From: Marinobacter sp.
GTDB lineage: Bacteria > Pseudomonadota > Gammaproteobacteria > Pseudomonadales > Oleiphilaceae
Direction: 5' to 3'
Length of the DNA stretch: 54,233 bases
Assembly: GCA_030457765.1 (NCBI GenBank)
Contig: JAKDUK010000011.1
Coordinates: 1 to 54,233, forward strand
Shown here one piece after another: positions 7,688 through 18,458 of the stretch. Position 1 is the first letter of the stretch; every line of letters starts with the position of its first letter. A model generated the notes under the pieces. That model was not told the origin of the DNA. It saw only the letters and a list, made by a program, of their open reading frames with translations, and searched no databases. A program made the translations under genes and the position numbers.

Positions 7688-10060
7688 TCAACTCCTTAGT
7701 GTTGCCTCCAGCTCATCCTTCAGTGCGTCTATAACACCGTTGAAGAGCGAATGCACTTCATCTTCATTCAACGTACGCTCAGGATGCTGCCAGAACAGGC
7801 TAAGCGCCAGGCTGCGATTGCCCTCGCCCAAGCTTTCTCCTTCATACACATCAAACGCACGTAGCGCTGTAAGGCGCTCACCGGCGTGCTTTCGGGTTAC
7901 ACGCTCTACATCGGCAAACGCGACATCTTCACCAACAATAATAGCCAAATCTCGACGAACTTCCGGGAATTTTGAAATTTCTTTGAAATTAGGCACATAT
8001 CCGGTAACGATCGAATTCAAGGATAGCTCAAACATCAGGATCGTGCCATTAAGTTCAAGATTTTTCTGTACTTGCGGATGCAATGTACCGAGCCACCCTA
8101 CATGTTCGCCATCTCGCATCAGCTCGGCAGTCTGGCCAGGATGCAGTGCCGGGTGTCTGCTGCCAATGAACCCGATTTCAATGCCCAGCAAACTAAAGAG
8201 CCCTTCTAACTCTCCTTTTACATCAAAGAAATCTGCCGCTCTGCGACCGTTTACCCAGTTTTCAGGCGTTTGTGAGCCAACAACCACACCAGCCAACATA
8301 GGCTGCTGATCAATACGCTGGTCTTCCTGCAAAAAACGCAAACCTGTCTCAAACAAACGAATGCGTGACTGCTGCCGGTTCTGGTTGTGGGCAACGGTTT
8401 TCAGCAGACCGCTCCAAAGACTGGTCCGCATAACGGATAGGTCAGCCGAGATGGGATTCGCCAAGGCAATCCCTTCACGTTCCGGGTCTACCTGCGCCTG
8501 CACTTTTGGATCCACAAAACTATAGGTAATCGCTTCCTGGTAGCCATGAGACACAAAATAGTTCTGGATCGCGGCCAGCGGACGTGTCGCTTCGTCGTTT
8601 AGCCTGAGCCCCAGAGAACCAGTGGGCTCGGTAACCGGCAAATTATTGTAGCCATAGATGCGCCCCACCTCTTCAATCAGGTCTTCTTCAATTGAAATAT
8701 CGGGGCGAAAGCTGGGCACAAGGATTCGCCAACCATTCTTAAGCAGCTTATCAACGCGCAAACCGAGCCGGGTCAGGATCTCCTCAACTGTGGTGCGATC
8801 GATATCCAGACCCAATACATCTGCAAGACGCCCTGAGCGCAGGTCGATCGTGTACTCTTTGGGTAAATGCTCTGTGCTGGAAACCTCAACGATTTCACCG
8901 GGCTCCCCGCCTACAATGTCCATCAATAGCTTTGCGGCTCGCTCCATCGCATCGCGCGCAAGCTCATAATCCACGCCACGCTCAAAACGATGGGAAGCGT
9001 CTGTGTGCAAGCCGTAATGACGGGCCTTACCGGCCAGAGCAATCGGCTCAAAATAAGCAGATTCGAGCACCAGGTCGCGGGTTTTCACACTCACACCAGA
9101 ATGCTCGCCGCCCATAATGCCCGCAATAGCAATAGGCTTTTCATGATCTGCGATCACCAGTGTTTGGTCGGTCAGCTCAACTTCCTGGCCATCCAGCAGC
9201 ACAAGCCTTTCTGCCGGCTTTGCCAAGCGTACGACAATACCGGTGCTGATCTCGTCACGATCAAAGGCATGCATGGGTTGGCCCTGCTCCAACATCACAT
9301 AGTTGGTTACATCTACCGCAGGATCAATCGACCGAACGCCGGAACGACGAAGTTTTTCCTGCATCCACAGGGGTGTTTCAACCTGCAAATTCACATTGCG
9401 CAATATGCGGCCCAGGTAACGCGGGCAGCCTTCAGGTGCATCCACGCGAATATCTGGCACCTCAGAATGGACGGCTTCTACGGGATCAATCGAGGGAGCC
9501 TCTGGAACCAGGCTATTCAGAACACCCACTTCGCGGGCAATGCCTTTGATGGACAGGCAATCGCTTCGATTGGGAGTAAGATCCACATCGATGGCAACGT
9601 CATTTAAATTAAGGTATTCAGTCAGTGCTGCACCCACTGGCGCTTCGGCAGGCAGCTCCATTAAGCCTTCGTGGCTGTCTGACAACCCCAGCTCAGATTC
9701 AGAGCACAGCATGCCTTCAGACGGCTGACCGCGCAGTTTGGCTTTGCGAATTTTGAAATCGCCAGGCAGCACAGCGCCCACCACGGCAAAAGGTACCTTC
9801 AACCCATCACGAACGTTGGGCGCACCGCAAACAACCTGAACAACCTGAGTGCCATCATTGACCTGACATACCCGAAGCTTGTCGGCATCCGGGTGGGGCT
9901 CAACCGATTGAACCTCGCCAACCACTATACCCTGAAACTTGCCAGCCACGGGTTCAAAGCCATCGACTTCTAGCCCGGCCATGGTAATTTGATCCATCAA
10001 TTCCTGAGAATTGATTTTCGGGTTAACCCACTCGCGCAGCCACTGCTCACTGAATTTCAT
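7688..10060 (-). CDS. pheT: Phenylalanine--tRNA ligase beta subunit
   Basis: A 790-residue cytoplasmic subunit of the alpha2-beta2 enzyme that attaches phenylalanine to tRNA-Phe. Domains in order are an N-terminal tRNA-binding OB domain (about 40-150), the B3/B4 editing region (about 210-390, including ASHRFERGVDYELA), the B5 domain (about 400-475), the inactive synthetase-like core, and a C-terminal anticodon-binding ferredoxin-fold domain (FPEVRRDLAIIV). Length matches the family (about 795). It lies 60 bp after pheS and 3 bp before ihfA. Confidence 0.97.
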   Translation of the reverse strand: MKFSEQWLREWVNPKINSQELMDQITMAGLEVDGFEPVAGKFQGIVVGEVQSVEPHPDADKLRVCQVNDGTQVVQVVCGAPNVRDGLKVPFAVVGAVLPGDFKIRKAKLRGQPSEGMLCSESELGLSDSHEGLMELPAEAPVGAALTEYLNLNDVAIDVDLTPNRSDCLSIKGIAREVGVLNSLVPEAPSIDPVEAVHSEVPDIRVDAPEGCPRYLGRILRNVNLQVETPLWMQEKLRRSGVRSIDPAVDVTNYVMLEQGQPMHAFDRDEISTGIVVRLAKPAERLVLLDGQEVELTDQTLVIADHEKPIAIAGIMGGEHSGVSVKTRDLVLESAYFEPIALAGKARHYGLHTDASHRFERGVDYELARDAMERAAKLLMDIVGGEPGEIVEVSSTEHLPKEYTIDLRSGRLADVLGLDIDRTTVEEILTRLGLRVDKLLKNGWRILVPSFRPDISIEEDLIEEVGRIYGYNNLPVTEPTGSLGLRLNDEATRPLAAIQNYFVSHGYQEAITYSFVDPKVQAQVDPEREGIALANPISADLSVMRTSLWSGLLKTVAHNQNRQQSRIRLFETGLRFLQEDQRIDQQPMLAGVVVGSQTPENWVNGRRAADFFDVKGELEGLFSLLGIEIGFIGSRHPALHPGQTAELMRDGEHVGWLGTLHPQVQKNLELNGTILMFELSLNSIVTGYVPNFKEISKFPEVRRDLAIIVGEDVAFADVERVTRKHAGERLTALRAFDVYEGESLGEGNRSLALSLFWQHPERTLNEDEVHSLFNGVIDALKDELEATLRS

Positions 10061-10120
10061 GGTTATTGCCTTATCCTGATGCGGTTTAGACTGTTGATTT
10101 GGATGCCGTAAAACGTCGTA

Positions 10121-11149
<1,029 letters not shown>

Positions 11150-11175
11150 TCAAAAATATGAAATCTTTAAACAAA

Positions 11176-11205
11176 AATAGGGGAAGAGCGTGCCCTTCCC
11201 CTATT
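11176..11205 (-). terminator. Intrinsic terminator or attenuator between rplT and pheS
   Basis: The stem arms 11176-11186 and 11195-11205 pair perfectly over 11 bp with an 8-base loop. In the minus direction the stem is followed by a T-rich tract. It lies where E. coli has the pheST attenuator. I found no Phe-rich leader peptide before it, so attenuation is only an inference. Confidence 0.75.
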
Positions 11206-11279
11206 AAACAGTGCCTGTTGTGCTGACTAATCAGCACCTGACACCGGACCGATTCATAATCGATGAAAGAGCTAAGCGA

Positions 11280-11633
11280 TCAGAGAGATGCTTTCGCTTT
11301 TTCAACAACAGCGGCAAATGCCTGCTGCTCGTTCATAGCCAGATCAGCCAGAACCTTACGATCGATTTCAACGTTTGCCTTTTTCAGCCCTGCGATCAAG
11401 CGGCTGTATGACAGGCCGTTAACCCGGGCACCGGCGTTGATACGGGCAATCCACAGCGCGCGGAATGAACGCTTACGGTTACGACGGTCGCGATATGCAT
11501 ACTGACCTGCTTTGATAACCGCCTGTTTGGCAACGCGGAATACACGACTACGTGCACCGTAGTAACCCTTAGCCTGCTTTAAAACCTTCTTATGACGACG
11601 ACGTGCGACCACGCCACGCTTAACACGAGCCAT
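11280..11633 (-). CDS. rplT: 50S ribosomal protein L20
   Basis: A 117-residue, very basic protein that binds 23S rRNA early in large-subunit assembly. The sequence ([55 protein letters not shown]) is unmistakable for L20. The family usually has 117-119 residues. It follows rpmI by 44 bp in the conserved infC-rpmI-rplT order. In E. coli L20 represses translation of rpmI and rplT by binding the message; a structured region between infC and rpmI may serve similarly here. Confidence 0.98.
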   Translation of the reverse strand: MARVKRGVVARRRHKKVLKQAKGYYGARSRVFRVAKQAVIKAGQYAYRDRRNRKRSFRALWIARINAGARVNGLSYSRLIAGLKKANVEIDRKVLADLAMNEQQAFAAVVEKAKASL

Positions 11634-11677
11634 ACTTTAATCCTTTCACCTTGAAACCGTTGAGAGAGTATTCTGCG

Positions 11678-11869
11678 TTATTTACGAAGCATACGCTTTA
11701 CGGACGCCACATCTGATTTAACAACCAACGAAGTACCACGCAGCTGACGCTTACGTTTGGGGCTCTTCTTGGTCAGGATATGACTGGTGAAGGCAGACTT
11801 GTGCTTGAAGCCGGTAGCAGTCTTTTTGAACCGCTTAGCCGCTCCACTTTTCGTTTTCATTTTCGACAT
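11678..11869 (-). CDS. rpmI: 50S ribosomal protein L35
   Basis: A 63-residue basic ribosomal protein. The start is set at ATG 11869, which gives [20 protein letters not shown] and matches the near-universal L35 N-terminus; an ATG five codons upstream adds residues not seen in the family. The C-terminus [11 protein letters not shown] is typical. It lies between infC and rplT. Confidence 0.97.
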   Translation of the reverse strand: MSKMKTKSGAAKRFKKTATGFKHKSAFTSHILTKKSPKRKRQLRGTSLVVKSDVASVKRMLRK

Positions 11870-11927
11870 TCTAAAACTCCGCATTCGTTTTTAATGACAT
11901 AAATGTGAACCTGAACGACAAAACCCC

Positions 11928-11949
11928 CGCCTATGGCAGGGGATTCATC
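11928..11949 (-). promoter_or_regulatory. Hairpin between infC and rpmI (terminator-like or L20 control element)
   Basis: A GC-rich hairpin with one internal mismatch and a 3-base loop lies in the 92-bp infC-rpmI gap. In the minus direction it is followed by four T. In E. coli this region carries the mRNA structure through which L20 represses rpmI. I cannot tell a weak terminator from such an operator by eye. Confidence 0.5.
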
Positions 11950-11961
11950 GCTGAATCAAAT

Positions 11962-12501
11962 TCACTTCTTTTTACGGGGAGCCACAATCATGGTCATTTG
12001 ACGGCCTTCCATTTTCGGCCGCATTTCAACCTGAGCCAGCGCCTCAATATCTGCTTCAATGCGTTCCATGAGCTTCATACCAATTTCCTGGTGTGCCATC
12101 TCACGGCCACGGAAGCGGATAGTAAGTTTGCCGCGGTCCCCGTTTTCAAGGAAACGTACCAGGTTGCGTAGTTTTACCTGATAATCCCCTTCTTCAGTTC
12201 CTGGACGGAACTTAACTTCTTTAACTTGCGTCTGCTTCTGCTTTTTCTTGGCAGCGGCCTTCGCTTTCTTCTCATCGAAGATCTTTTTGCCATAGTCCAT
12301 TATTTTACAGACGATCGGATCGGAATCTGTAACCTGTACCAGATCCAGAGTTGCCTCCTCAGCCATTTTGAGGGCGTCTGCGATCGGAACTACACCTACC
12401 TGGGTGCCTTCGGCATCGATCAGGCGGACTTCAGTTGCATCAATATTCTCATTGATCGGCGCCTTTGGAGTACGCCCACCCCGATTCGTTCGCTGTTTAA
12501 T
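11962..12501 (-). CDS. infC: Translation initiation factor IF-3 (AUU start codon)
   Basis: The 179-residue IF-3 keeps the 30S subunit free and checks the start codon and initiator tRNA. The frame has ATG codons only far inside (12366), which would remove the N-terminal domain. Reading from ATT at 12499-12501 gives the expected N-terminus ([20 protein letters not shown]) and the normal length of about 180. A GGAG sequence lies 8 bases upstream, inside the end of thrS. IF-3 genes classically use AUU, which lets IF-3 repress its own translation. The linker is Lys-rich ([13 protein letters not shown]) and the C-terminal domain ends in APRKKK. The thrS stop is only 2 bp upstream of the ATT. Confidence 0.96.
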   Translation of the reverse strand: MKQRTNRGGRTPKAPINENIDATEVRLIDAEGTQVGVVPIADALKMAEEATLDLVQVTDSDPIVCKIMDYGKKIFDEKKAKAAAKKKQKQTQVKEVKFRPGTEEGDYQVKLRNLVRFLENGDRGKLTIRFRGREMAHQEIGMKLMERIEADIEALAQVEMRPKMEGRQMTMIVAPRKKK

Positions 12502-12503
12502 AG

Positions 12504-14429
12504 TTAATTCTCCGTTTCGATTCTGCCCTTGCGCTCAACCTCTTCTTTCAGAAGCTGCTCGAACGCTTCAAGCGATAATGTTCCCAAATCTTCACCTTTG
12601 CGGGTTCTCACCGCAACGGCGTTGTTCTCGACTTCTTTGTCGCCGACAACTACAAGGAAAGGAACTTTGTTAATAGTATGCTCGCGGATTTTAAAGCCGA
12701 TCTTCTCGTTTCTCAAGTCAGCATTAACCCTAAAGCCCAAAGAATCCAACTTTTTCGCTAGATTTTGACAATAATCACGCTGATTATCGGTAATATTGAG
12801 GACAGCCACTTGGGTTGGAGCCAGCCAAGTGGGGAACGCGCCCTCATACTCTTCGATCAGGATACCAATAAACCGCTCGAAGGAACCAAGTACGGCACGA
12901 TGCAGCATCACCGGCGTTTTGCGCTCGGAGTTATCCGCAACATACTGAGCACCGAGGCGGCCAGGCATAGAGAAATCTACCTGAATAGTGCCACACTGCC
13001 ATACCCGTCCGATACAGTCCTTTAGAGAAAACTCGATTTTCGGGCCATAAAAAGCGCCTTCACCTGGCAACAACTCCCAGTCGACACCTTCGCGATTCAA
13101 GGCCTGCTCAAGAGCAGCTTCGGCTTTGTCCCATACTTCATCTGAGCCTACACGCTTTTCCGGGCGGGTAGAAAGTTTGTACAATATCTGATCGAAGCCA
13201 AAATCTTCATACACCTCGTGTAGAAGCTCGATAAACTTTGAGACTTCAGGCTGAACGGCGTCCTCATCGCAAAATATATGCGCATCGTCCTGGGTAAAAC
13301 CACGCACCCTCATCAGGCCGTGCAACGCCCCGGACGCCTCATTGCGATGACATGAACCAAACTCCGCAAGCCGCAAAGGGAGGTCCTTGTAGCTCTTCAG
13401 ACCCTGATTAAACACCTGTATATGGCACGGACAGTTCATCGGCTTGATGGCGAAGTCGTGTTTCTCCGACTCCGTGGTGAACATGTCATCGCGAAACTTA
13501 TCCCAATGGCCAGATTTCTCCCATAAGCTGCGGGAAACCACCTGAGGTGTTTTGATTTCTTTATAGCCGTGGCGATGCAGTTTTGTGCGCATGTACTGCT
13601 CGATTTCCTGGTACACAGACCAGCCATCCGGGTGCCAGAACACCATGCCGGGCGACTCTTCTTGCATGTGAAAGAGGTCGAGCTTTTTTCCAATTTTTCG
13701 ATGATCACGCTTTTCTGCTTCTTCCAGGCGATGTAAATACGCCTTAAGTTCTTTCTTGTTGCCCCAGGCTGTGCCGTATACGCGCTGCAGTTGCTCGTTG
13801 CTGGTGTCGCCGCGCCAGAATGCGCCGGACACCTTGGTGAGCCTGAAGGCTTTCAGCTTGCCGGTACTGGGCACATGGGGGCCTCGGCAAAGATCAATGA
13901 AGTCGCCCTGACGGTAGAACGAAAGATCTTCGTCACCCGGAATATCTTCAATGATGCGAACCTTGTATTCCTCACCCATCTCATTGAAAAGCTGTACGGC
14001 TTCGCTGCGGGAAAGCACTGAGCGAGAAACCGGAATATCCTGCTTGGCGAGTTCTTCCATGCGCTTCTCGATCCTGGACAGGTCTTCATTGGTAAATGGC
14101 CGGTCGAATTTGAAGTCATAATAAAAACCGTTATCGATCACCGGCCCAATGGTTACCTGAGCATCGGGAAACAACTCTTTAACAGCCATGGCGAGCAGGT
14201 GAGCGGTGGAATGGCGGATAACATCAACGCCGTCTTCATCGCGCTCTGTGATAATGGCCAACTCTGCGTCCTGTTCAATTCGATGGCTTGTATCTACAAG
14301 CCTGCCATCTACCTTGCCGGCAAGTGCGGCTTTAGCCAGGCCTGCACCAATATCGGCGGCGACATCGTGAACGGTTACGGATTCTGCAAAACTACGGTGA
14401 CTGCCATCCGGCAGAGTTATGACGGGCAT
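12504..14429 (-). CDS. thrS: Threonine--tRNA ligase
   Basis: A 641-residue class II synthetase. Domains in order are N-terminal TGS (about 1-61), the editing domain (about 62-225, with [16 protein letters not shown] carrying the HxxxH-type metal or editing motif), the catalytic core (zinc-site region around NCPCHIQVF; motif 2 near FRNEASG-like [17 protein letters not shown]) and the C-terminal anticodon-binding domain (about 535-641). Length matches E. coli ThrRS (642). It is the first gene of the translation cluster. The 166 bp upstream contain the TRAP terminator and presumably the cluster promoter. Confidence 0.98.
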   Translation of the reverse strand: MPVITLPDGSHRSFAESVTVHDVAADIGAGLAKAALAGKVDGRLVDTSHRIEQDAELAIITERDEDGVDVIRHSTAHLLAMAVKELFPDAQVTIGPVIDNGFYYDFKFDRPFTNEDLSRIEKRMEELAKQDIPVSRSVLSRSEAVQLFNEMGEEYKVRIIEDIPGDEDLSFYRQGDFIDLCRGPHVPSTGKLKAFRLTKVSGAFWRGDTSNEQLQRVYGTAWGNKKELKAYLHRLEEAEKRDHRKIGKKLDLFHMQEESPGMVFWHPDGWSVYQEIEQYMRTKLHRHGYKEIKTPQVVSRSLWEKSGHWDKFRDDMFTTESEKHDFAIKPMNCPCHIQVFNQGLKSYKDLPLRLAEFGSCHRNEASGALHGLMRVRGFTQDDAHIFCDEDAVQPEVSKFIELLHEVYEDFGFDQILYKLSTRPEKRVGSDEVWDKAEAALEQALNREGVDWELLPGEGAFYGPKIEFSLKDCIGRVWQCGTIQVDFSMPGRLGAQYVADNSERKTPVMLHRAVLGSFERFIGILIEEYEGAFPTWLAPTQVAVLNITDNQRDYCQNLAKKLDSLGFRVNADLRNEKIGFKIREHTINKVPFLVVVGDKEVENNAVAVRTRKGEDLGTLSLEAFEQLLKEEVERKGRIETEN

Positions 14430-14533
14430 GAAGGGCTCCTGTTAATTGCTCAGCGGTGATCTATACCAGAGATCACATGGTGACGGCATTCCGCGACACA
14501 AACCGCGGGCCGATTAGCGGCTCAGTTTAACAG

Positions 14534-14564
14534 AAAAAACCCCGGCAGGTTAATGCCGGGGTTT
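14534..14564 (-). terminator. Intrinsic terminator after the TRAP transporter operon
   Basis: The 11-bp stem arms 14537-14547 and 14554-14564 have a 6-base loop. In the minus direction the stem ends in a run of six T. It lies between the TRAP permease stop at 14596 and the thrS start. Confidence 0.92.
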
Positions 14565-14595
14565 GTTTTGGCGCTCAGATGCAGGGCCGGCCGGA

Positions 14596-17205
14596 TCAGC
14601 GTGAGGGCACAAACGCTGGTCGCTCGCCCTCACCTGCCCTGCGCCGCAACTGAGCAAAGGCTAACAGCCCAAGCAGCAGCAGGGCCGGGATAAACATCAG
14701 CTCTTTTGGTGGGCGCGGGTTTTCCACCTGCACCGTGTCGATAGTCCAACCAAAGCTTAGTCCGGACTTTTCCGCATCACTGCCAAAGTTGACGAATTCA
14801 ACGTTCGTTACTTCATCCGCCGTTGATACTTCCAGCCCAGCTGCTGCTAGCCGTTTCTCTGGTGTTTCACCCGCCGGCAACGGCAGTTTAAGGAACTTGG
14901 AAACATCGTCACCGGATAACGACATACCGGAAGCCTGAAGGATAATGGGCTGATCTGCCGCCACTTCATCTACGTGCTGCATCAGCTCCGAACCTGGGCG
15001 CTCCGTTGTGGGCGGGTAGATTTCATCCCACCAGAAGCCGGGGCGGAACAACGTGAACGTAATCAGCAGCAGGCCGATGGTTTCCCACCAGCGGGTTTTG
15101 GTAAACCAGAAACCCTGGGTGGCTGCAGAGAACACCAGCATGGCGGTCACCGCGCTGAATACCGTCACCAACAGATCAAACCAGCCGGTTAACCCTATCA
15201 ACAATAACTGGGTATTGAAGATGAACATGAACGGTAAAATGGCCGTTCGAATGTCGTAGGTAAACCCTTGTATACCCGTTCGTATGGGGTCGGCCCCTGA
15301 TATCGCCGCAGCGGCATAGGCAGCCAGCCCCACCGGCGGCGTGTCATCTGCGAGTATGCCGAAGTAAAACACAAACAGGTGCACGGCAATCAGTGGCACC
15401 AACAGGCCGTTTTCTGCGCCCAGGCTCACTATAACCGGCGCCATCAGGGTAGACACCACAATGTAGTTAGCCGTGGTAGGCAGCCCCATGCCGAGTATCA
15501 GACTGATAACAGCAGTAAAAGCCAGCATTAACAATAAATTGCCGCCAGAAATGAATTCCACAAACTGCGTCATAACCAGGCCGATACCGGTAAGAGTAAC
15601 GGTACCCACCACAATGCCTGCAGTGGCAGTGGCCACACCGATACCTACCATGTTTCTAGCACCGGTGACCAATGAAAGGGTGAGGTCCACACCGCCCTGT
15701 TTAAGGCCGGCCAGGTATTGGCCACGATCATTAAAGAATGCTTTAAGCGGACGCTGGGTAATAATAATGAACACCATGAACACGGTAGCCCAGAAGGCTG
15801 ACAACTGAGGCGAGAAGCGCTCCACGGTTAGGCACCAAACAAGTACAACCACCGGCAACAGGAAATAGAGACCGGTTTTAACGGTCGGACCAACCGGCGG
15901 CAGCTCGTTCATAATGGAGTCTGGGTCTTCTTCCTCTAAATCAGGGAAGCGAGACCCATAACCAACAAGCCCAATATAGGCTGCCAATAACAGAGGCGTG
16001 AGCACCCACATAGCGGCGCTGCCGAATACGTCTTTCATCCAGCCCACGCCGTAATAGACGGCGAAGGTAACCACGCTCAACCCCAATAGCATCATCACCC
16101 ATACAAGCATGCGCTGCGCCAGCGTGGGCTTATTCAACCGCTCAACGCCCTTCATGTTCATTTTGCAGGCTTCCAGGTGCACGATGTAGATAAGCGCCAC
16201 ATAAGAAATCATTGCCGGCAGAATGGCGTGCTTGATTACTTCCAGATAGGAAATACCTACGTATTCAACCATCAAAAATGCAGCAGCACCCATGATCGGC
16301 GGGGTTAGCTGACCATTGGTAGAGGCTGCCACTTCCACCGCGCCGGCTTTTGTGGCCGGAAAACCAACTCGTTTCATCAGCGGAATGGTAAACGTGCCGG
16401 TGGTAACAACGTTGGCAATGGATGAGCCGGAAATAACACCACTAAGGCCACTGGCAACCACTGCCGCTTTAGCCGGGCCGCCACGCATGTGGCCAAGCAT
16501 GGCGTAAGCCACCTTGATAAAGTAGTTGCCGGCACCAGCACGCTCGAGCAAGGCGCCAAAAAGCACAAACAAGAATACAAAACTGGTTGATACACCCAAC
16601 GCAACACCAAAAACACCCTCGGTACCAAGCCACTGATGCGACGCCAGTTTGCTCAGGCTCGCCCCTTTGTGGGATATAACATCTGGCATGTAGGGGCCGG
16701 CCAACGAGTAGATAATGAACACGGTCGCAACAATCGTGAGCGGCAACCCCAGGGCGCGGCGAGTGGCCTCTAAAAGCAGTACAAGGCCGAACAGAGCAAC
16801 AATGAGGTCTTGGGTGTTAGGTGAGCCTGGGCGAGTGGCCAGCTGATCATAAAAAACATAAAGGTACGATGCCGAAAACGCCGCAGCCAGCGCCAAAACC
16901 CAGTCATAGACTGGCACACTGTTGGTGTGCTTGCCTCGTATCATAGGGAAGGCTGTAAACGCCAGAAAAGAGGCGAAAGCCAAGTGAATCGAGCGTGACT
17001 CTGTCGAGTTGAGCACGCCAAATTCAAAAATGTACGGTAATGGTGACGCTATCCAAAGCTGGAAGAGAGACCAGAATAAAGGAACTATAAAAAGAATGAT
17101 TGCAGCGGGCCCGGTAGCAGCCCTTCCACCTGATTCGGTCTGAAGGAACTCTTCAACCTTCTGCTTATCGATACGATCACCGGCGCTCGGGTCGTTTTTG
17201 GTCAT
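14596..17205 (-). CDS. TRAP transporter fused 4TM/12TM permease (DctQM fusion, TAXI type, with DUF3394)
   Basis: An 869-residue inner-membrane protein in which the small DctQ-like and large DctM-like TRAP subunits are fused, as is usual for TAXI-type systems. Many hydrophobic helices fill residues about 30-700. The DctM signatures include SGVISGSSIANVVTTGTFTI and LGMGLPTTANYIV. After about residue 700 comes a soluble segment followed by a last helix and a basic tail, matching the DUF3394 C-terminal extension of this class. It imports an organic acid using an ion gradient; the substrate is unknown. It lies 86 bp after the TAXI binding-protein gene and forms one operon with it. Confidence 0.93.
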   Translation of the reverse strand: MTKNDPSAGDRIDKQKVEEFLQTESGGRAATGPAAIILFIVPLFWSLFQLWIASPLPYIFEFGVLNSTESRSIHLAFASFLAFTAFPMIRGKHTNSVPVYDWVLALAAAFSASYLYVFYDQLATRPGSPNTQDLIVALFGLVLLLEATRRALGLPLTIVATVFIIYSLAGPYMPDVISHKGASLSKLASHQWLGTEGVFGVALGVSTSFVFLFVLFGALLERAGAGNYFIKVAYAMLGHMRGGPAKAAVVASGLSGVISGSSIANVVTTGTFTIPLMKRVGFPATKAGAVEVAASTNGQLTPPIMGAAAFLMVEYVGISYLEVIKHAILPAMISYVALIYIVHLEACKMNMKGVERLNKPTLAQRMLVWVMMLLGLSVVTFAVYYGVGWMKDVFGSAAMWVLTPLLLAAYIGLVGYGSRFPDLEEEDPDSIMNELPPVGPTVKTGLYFLLPVVVLVWCLTVERFSPQLSAFWATVFMVFIIITQRPLKAFFNDRGQYLAGLKQGGVDLTLSLVTGARNMVGIGVATATAGIVVGTVTLTGIGLVMTQFVEFISGGNLLLMLAFTAVISLILGMGLPTTANYIVVSTLMAPVIVSLGAENGLLVPLIAVHLFVFYFGILADDTPPVGLAAYAAAAISGADPIRTGIQGFTYDIRTAILPFMFIFNTQLLLIGLTGWFDLLVTVFSAVTAMLVFSAATQGFWFTKTRWWETIGLLLITFTLFRPGFWWDEIYPPTTERPGSELMQHVDEVAADQPIILQASGMSLSGDDVSKFLKLPLPAGETPEKRLAAAGLEVSTADEVTNVEFVNFGSDAEKSGLSFGWTIDTVQVENPRPPKELMFIPALLLLGLLAFAQLRRRAGEGERPAFVPSR

Positions 17206-17291
17206 AGCAGAGTCCTGTCAGAGAAAACGGTATGAAATTTAAAGCTGCGGGCTAAAATCGCCCGCAGCTACTGAAATGGCTGAAAACCAGA

Positions 17292-18275
17292 TTAATCGAT
17301 CAGGCCGGCTTCTTTGTAATACTTAACTGCGCCAGGGTGCAATGGCGCACTCAAGGCATCAGATACCATTTCATCTTTCTTCAAGTTGGCAAAGGCTGGG
17401 TGCAGACGCTTGAAACTGTCAAAGTTCTCAAATACTGCCTTGACCACTTCGTACACGACTTCGTTGGGCACATCGGTAGAGGATACAAACGTCGCAGCCA
17501 CACCAAAGGTGGTCACGTCGTTATCAGACCCACGATACATGCCGCCAGGAATAATGGCTTTGCGGTAATATGGGTTGTCGTCAATCAGCTTTTGCGACGA
17601 TTTGTTATCTACGTTAACCAGCACACTGTCACAAGAAGTAGTGGCCTCTTTGATAGAGCCAGATGGGTGACCCACGGTGTAGAAAAATGCATCAATATTG
17701 CCATCGCACAAGGCCTGGGATTGCTCCGCGGCTTTGAGTTCGGCTGCCAGCGAGAACTTATCCATGGTCCAGCCCATTTCGTCCATCAGCACTTCGGCTG
17801 TTGCACGCTGGCCTGAGCCTGGGTTACCTACGGAAACACGCTTTCCTTCCAGATCTTTAAAGTTCTTGATACCAGAGCCTTTGCTGGCTACAACGGTGAA
17901 CGGTTCTGGGTGTAGAGAGAATACGGCACGTAAATCTTTGTTCGGACCATCATCTTTGAACTGACTTGTGCCATTGTAGGCGTGGTACTGCCAGTCTGAC
18001 TGTGCAACCGCCAGATCCAATTCGTTTTGGCGAATGGCGTTCAGGTTGTAAACAGAACCGCCAGTGCTTTCAACAGAGCAGCGAATTCCGTGCTCTTTTC
18101 GATCCATATTAACCAAACGACAAATAGCGCCACCGGCCGGGTAATAAACGCCGGTTACGCCACCTGTACCGATGGTTACAAAACGTTGCTCCTGCGCGGA
18201 AACAGCCGTTGAGGCCGCACCCAGGCTAAAAGCTGCTGCTACCGCGAATGCGGAAGCTTTAAGTTTCAGTGTCAT
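17292..18275 (-). CDS. TAXI-family TRAP transporter solute-binding protein
   Basis: A 327-residue periplasmic receptor. A signal peptide ([20 protein letters not shown], cleavage near VSAQE) precedes the mature domain with the TAXI hallmark [20 protein letters not shown] and the later [16 protein letters not shown]. The start at ATG 18275 was chosen for its AAGGAA ribosome-binding site and the clean signal peptide; the frame is open further upstream. It pairs with the fused permease downstream. Members of this family often bind glutamate or other dicarboxylates, but the ligand cannot be read here. Confidence 0.94.
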   Translation of the reverse strand: MTLKLKASAFAVAAAFSLGAASTAVSAQEQRFVTIGTGGVTGVYYPAGGAICRLVNMDRKEHGIRCSVESTGGSVYNLNAIRQNELDLAVAQSDWQYHAYNGTSQFKDDGPNKDLRAVFSLHPEPFTVVASKGSGIKNFKDLEGKRVSVGNPGSGQRATAEVLMDEMGWTMDKFSLAAELKAAEQSQALCDGNIDAFFYTVGHPSGSIKEATTSCDSVLVNVDNKSSQKLIDDNPYYRKAIIPGGMYRGSDNDVTTFGVAATFVSSTDVPNEVVYEVVKAVFENFDSFKRLHPAFANLKKDEMVSDALSAPLHPGAVKYYKEAGLID

Positions 18276-18414
18276 GTGATTTTTCCTTATTTTGATCGTT
18301 GTCATCAACTGCCCGCCAGAGCTCGCAAGCAAGCATCGCGCTCGATATAGAACATAGACCACTTCACGCTATAAATAAAGGATGGATTAGCTCGCTAACC
18401 AGTTGAGCAAGCAA

Positions 18415-18443
18415 CAAAAAAGCCCGCGATGCGGGCTTTTTTG
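18415..18443. terminator. Intrinsic terminator (works on both strands)
   Basis: The 13-bp arms 18415-18427 and 18431-18443 include A and T runs of six. In the minus direction it ends transcription of the RND gene, whose stop is at 18459, before the TAXI promoter region. Confidence 0.92.
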
Positions 18444-18458
18444 TTTTCACTGCAAACT

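Noticed and set aside
8990..9607. Plus-strand frame of 205 codons within pheT
   Set aside because: It is antisense to the conserved B3/B4 region of PheT. No motif or upstream signal supports it.
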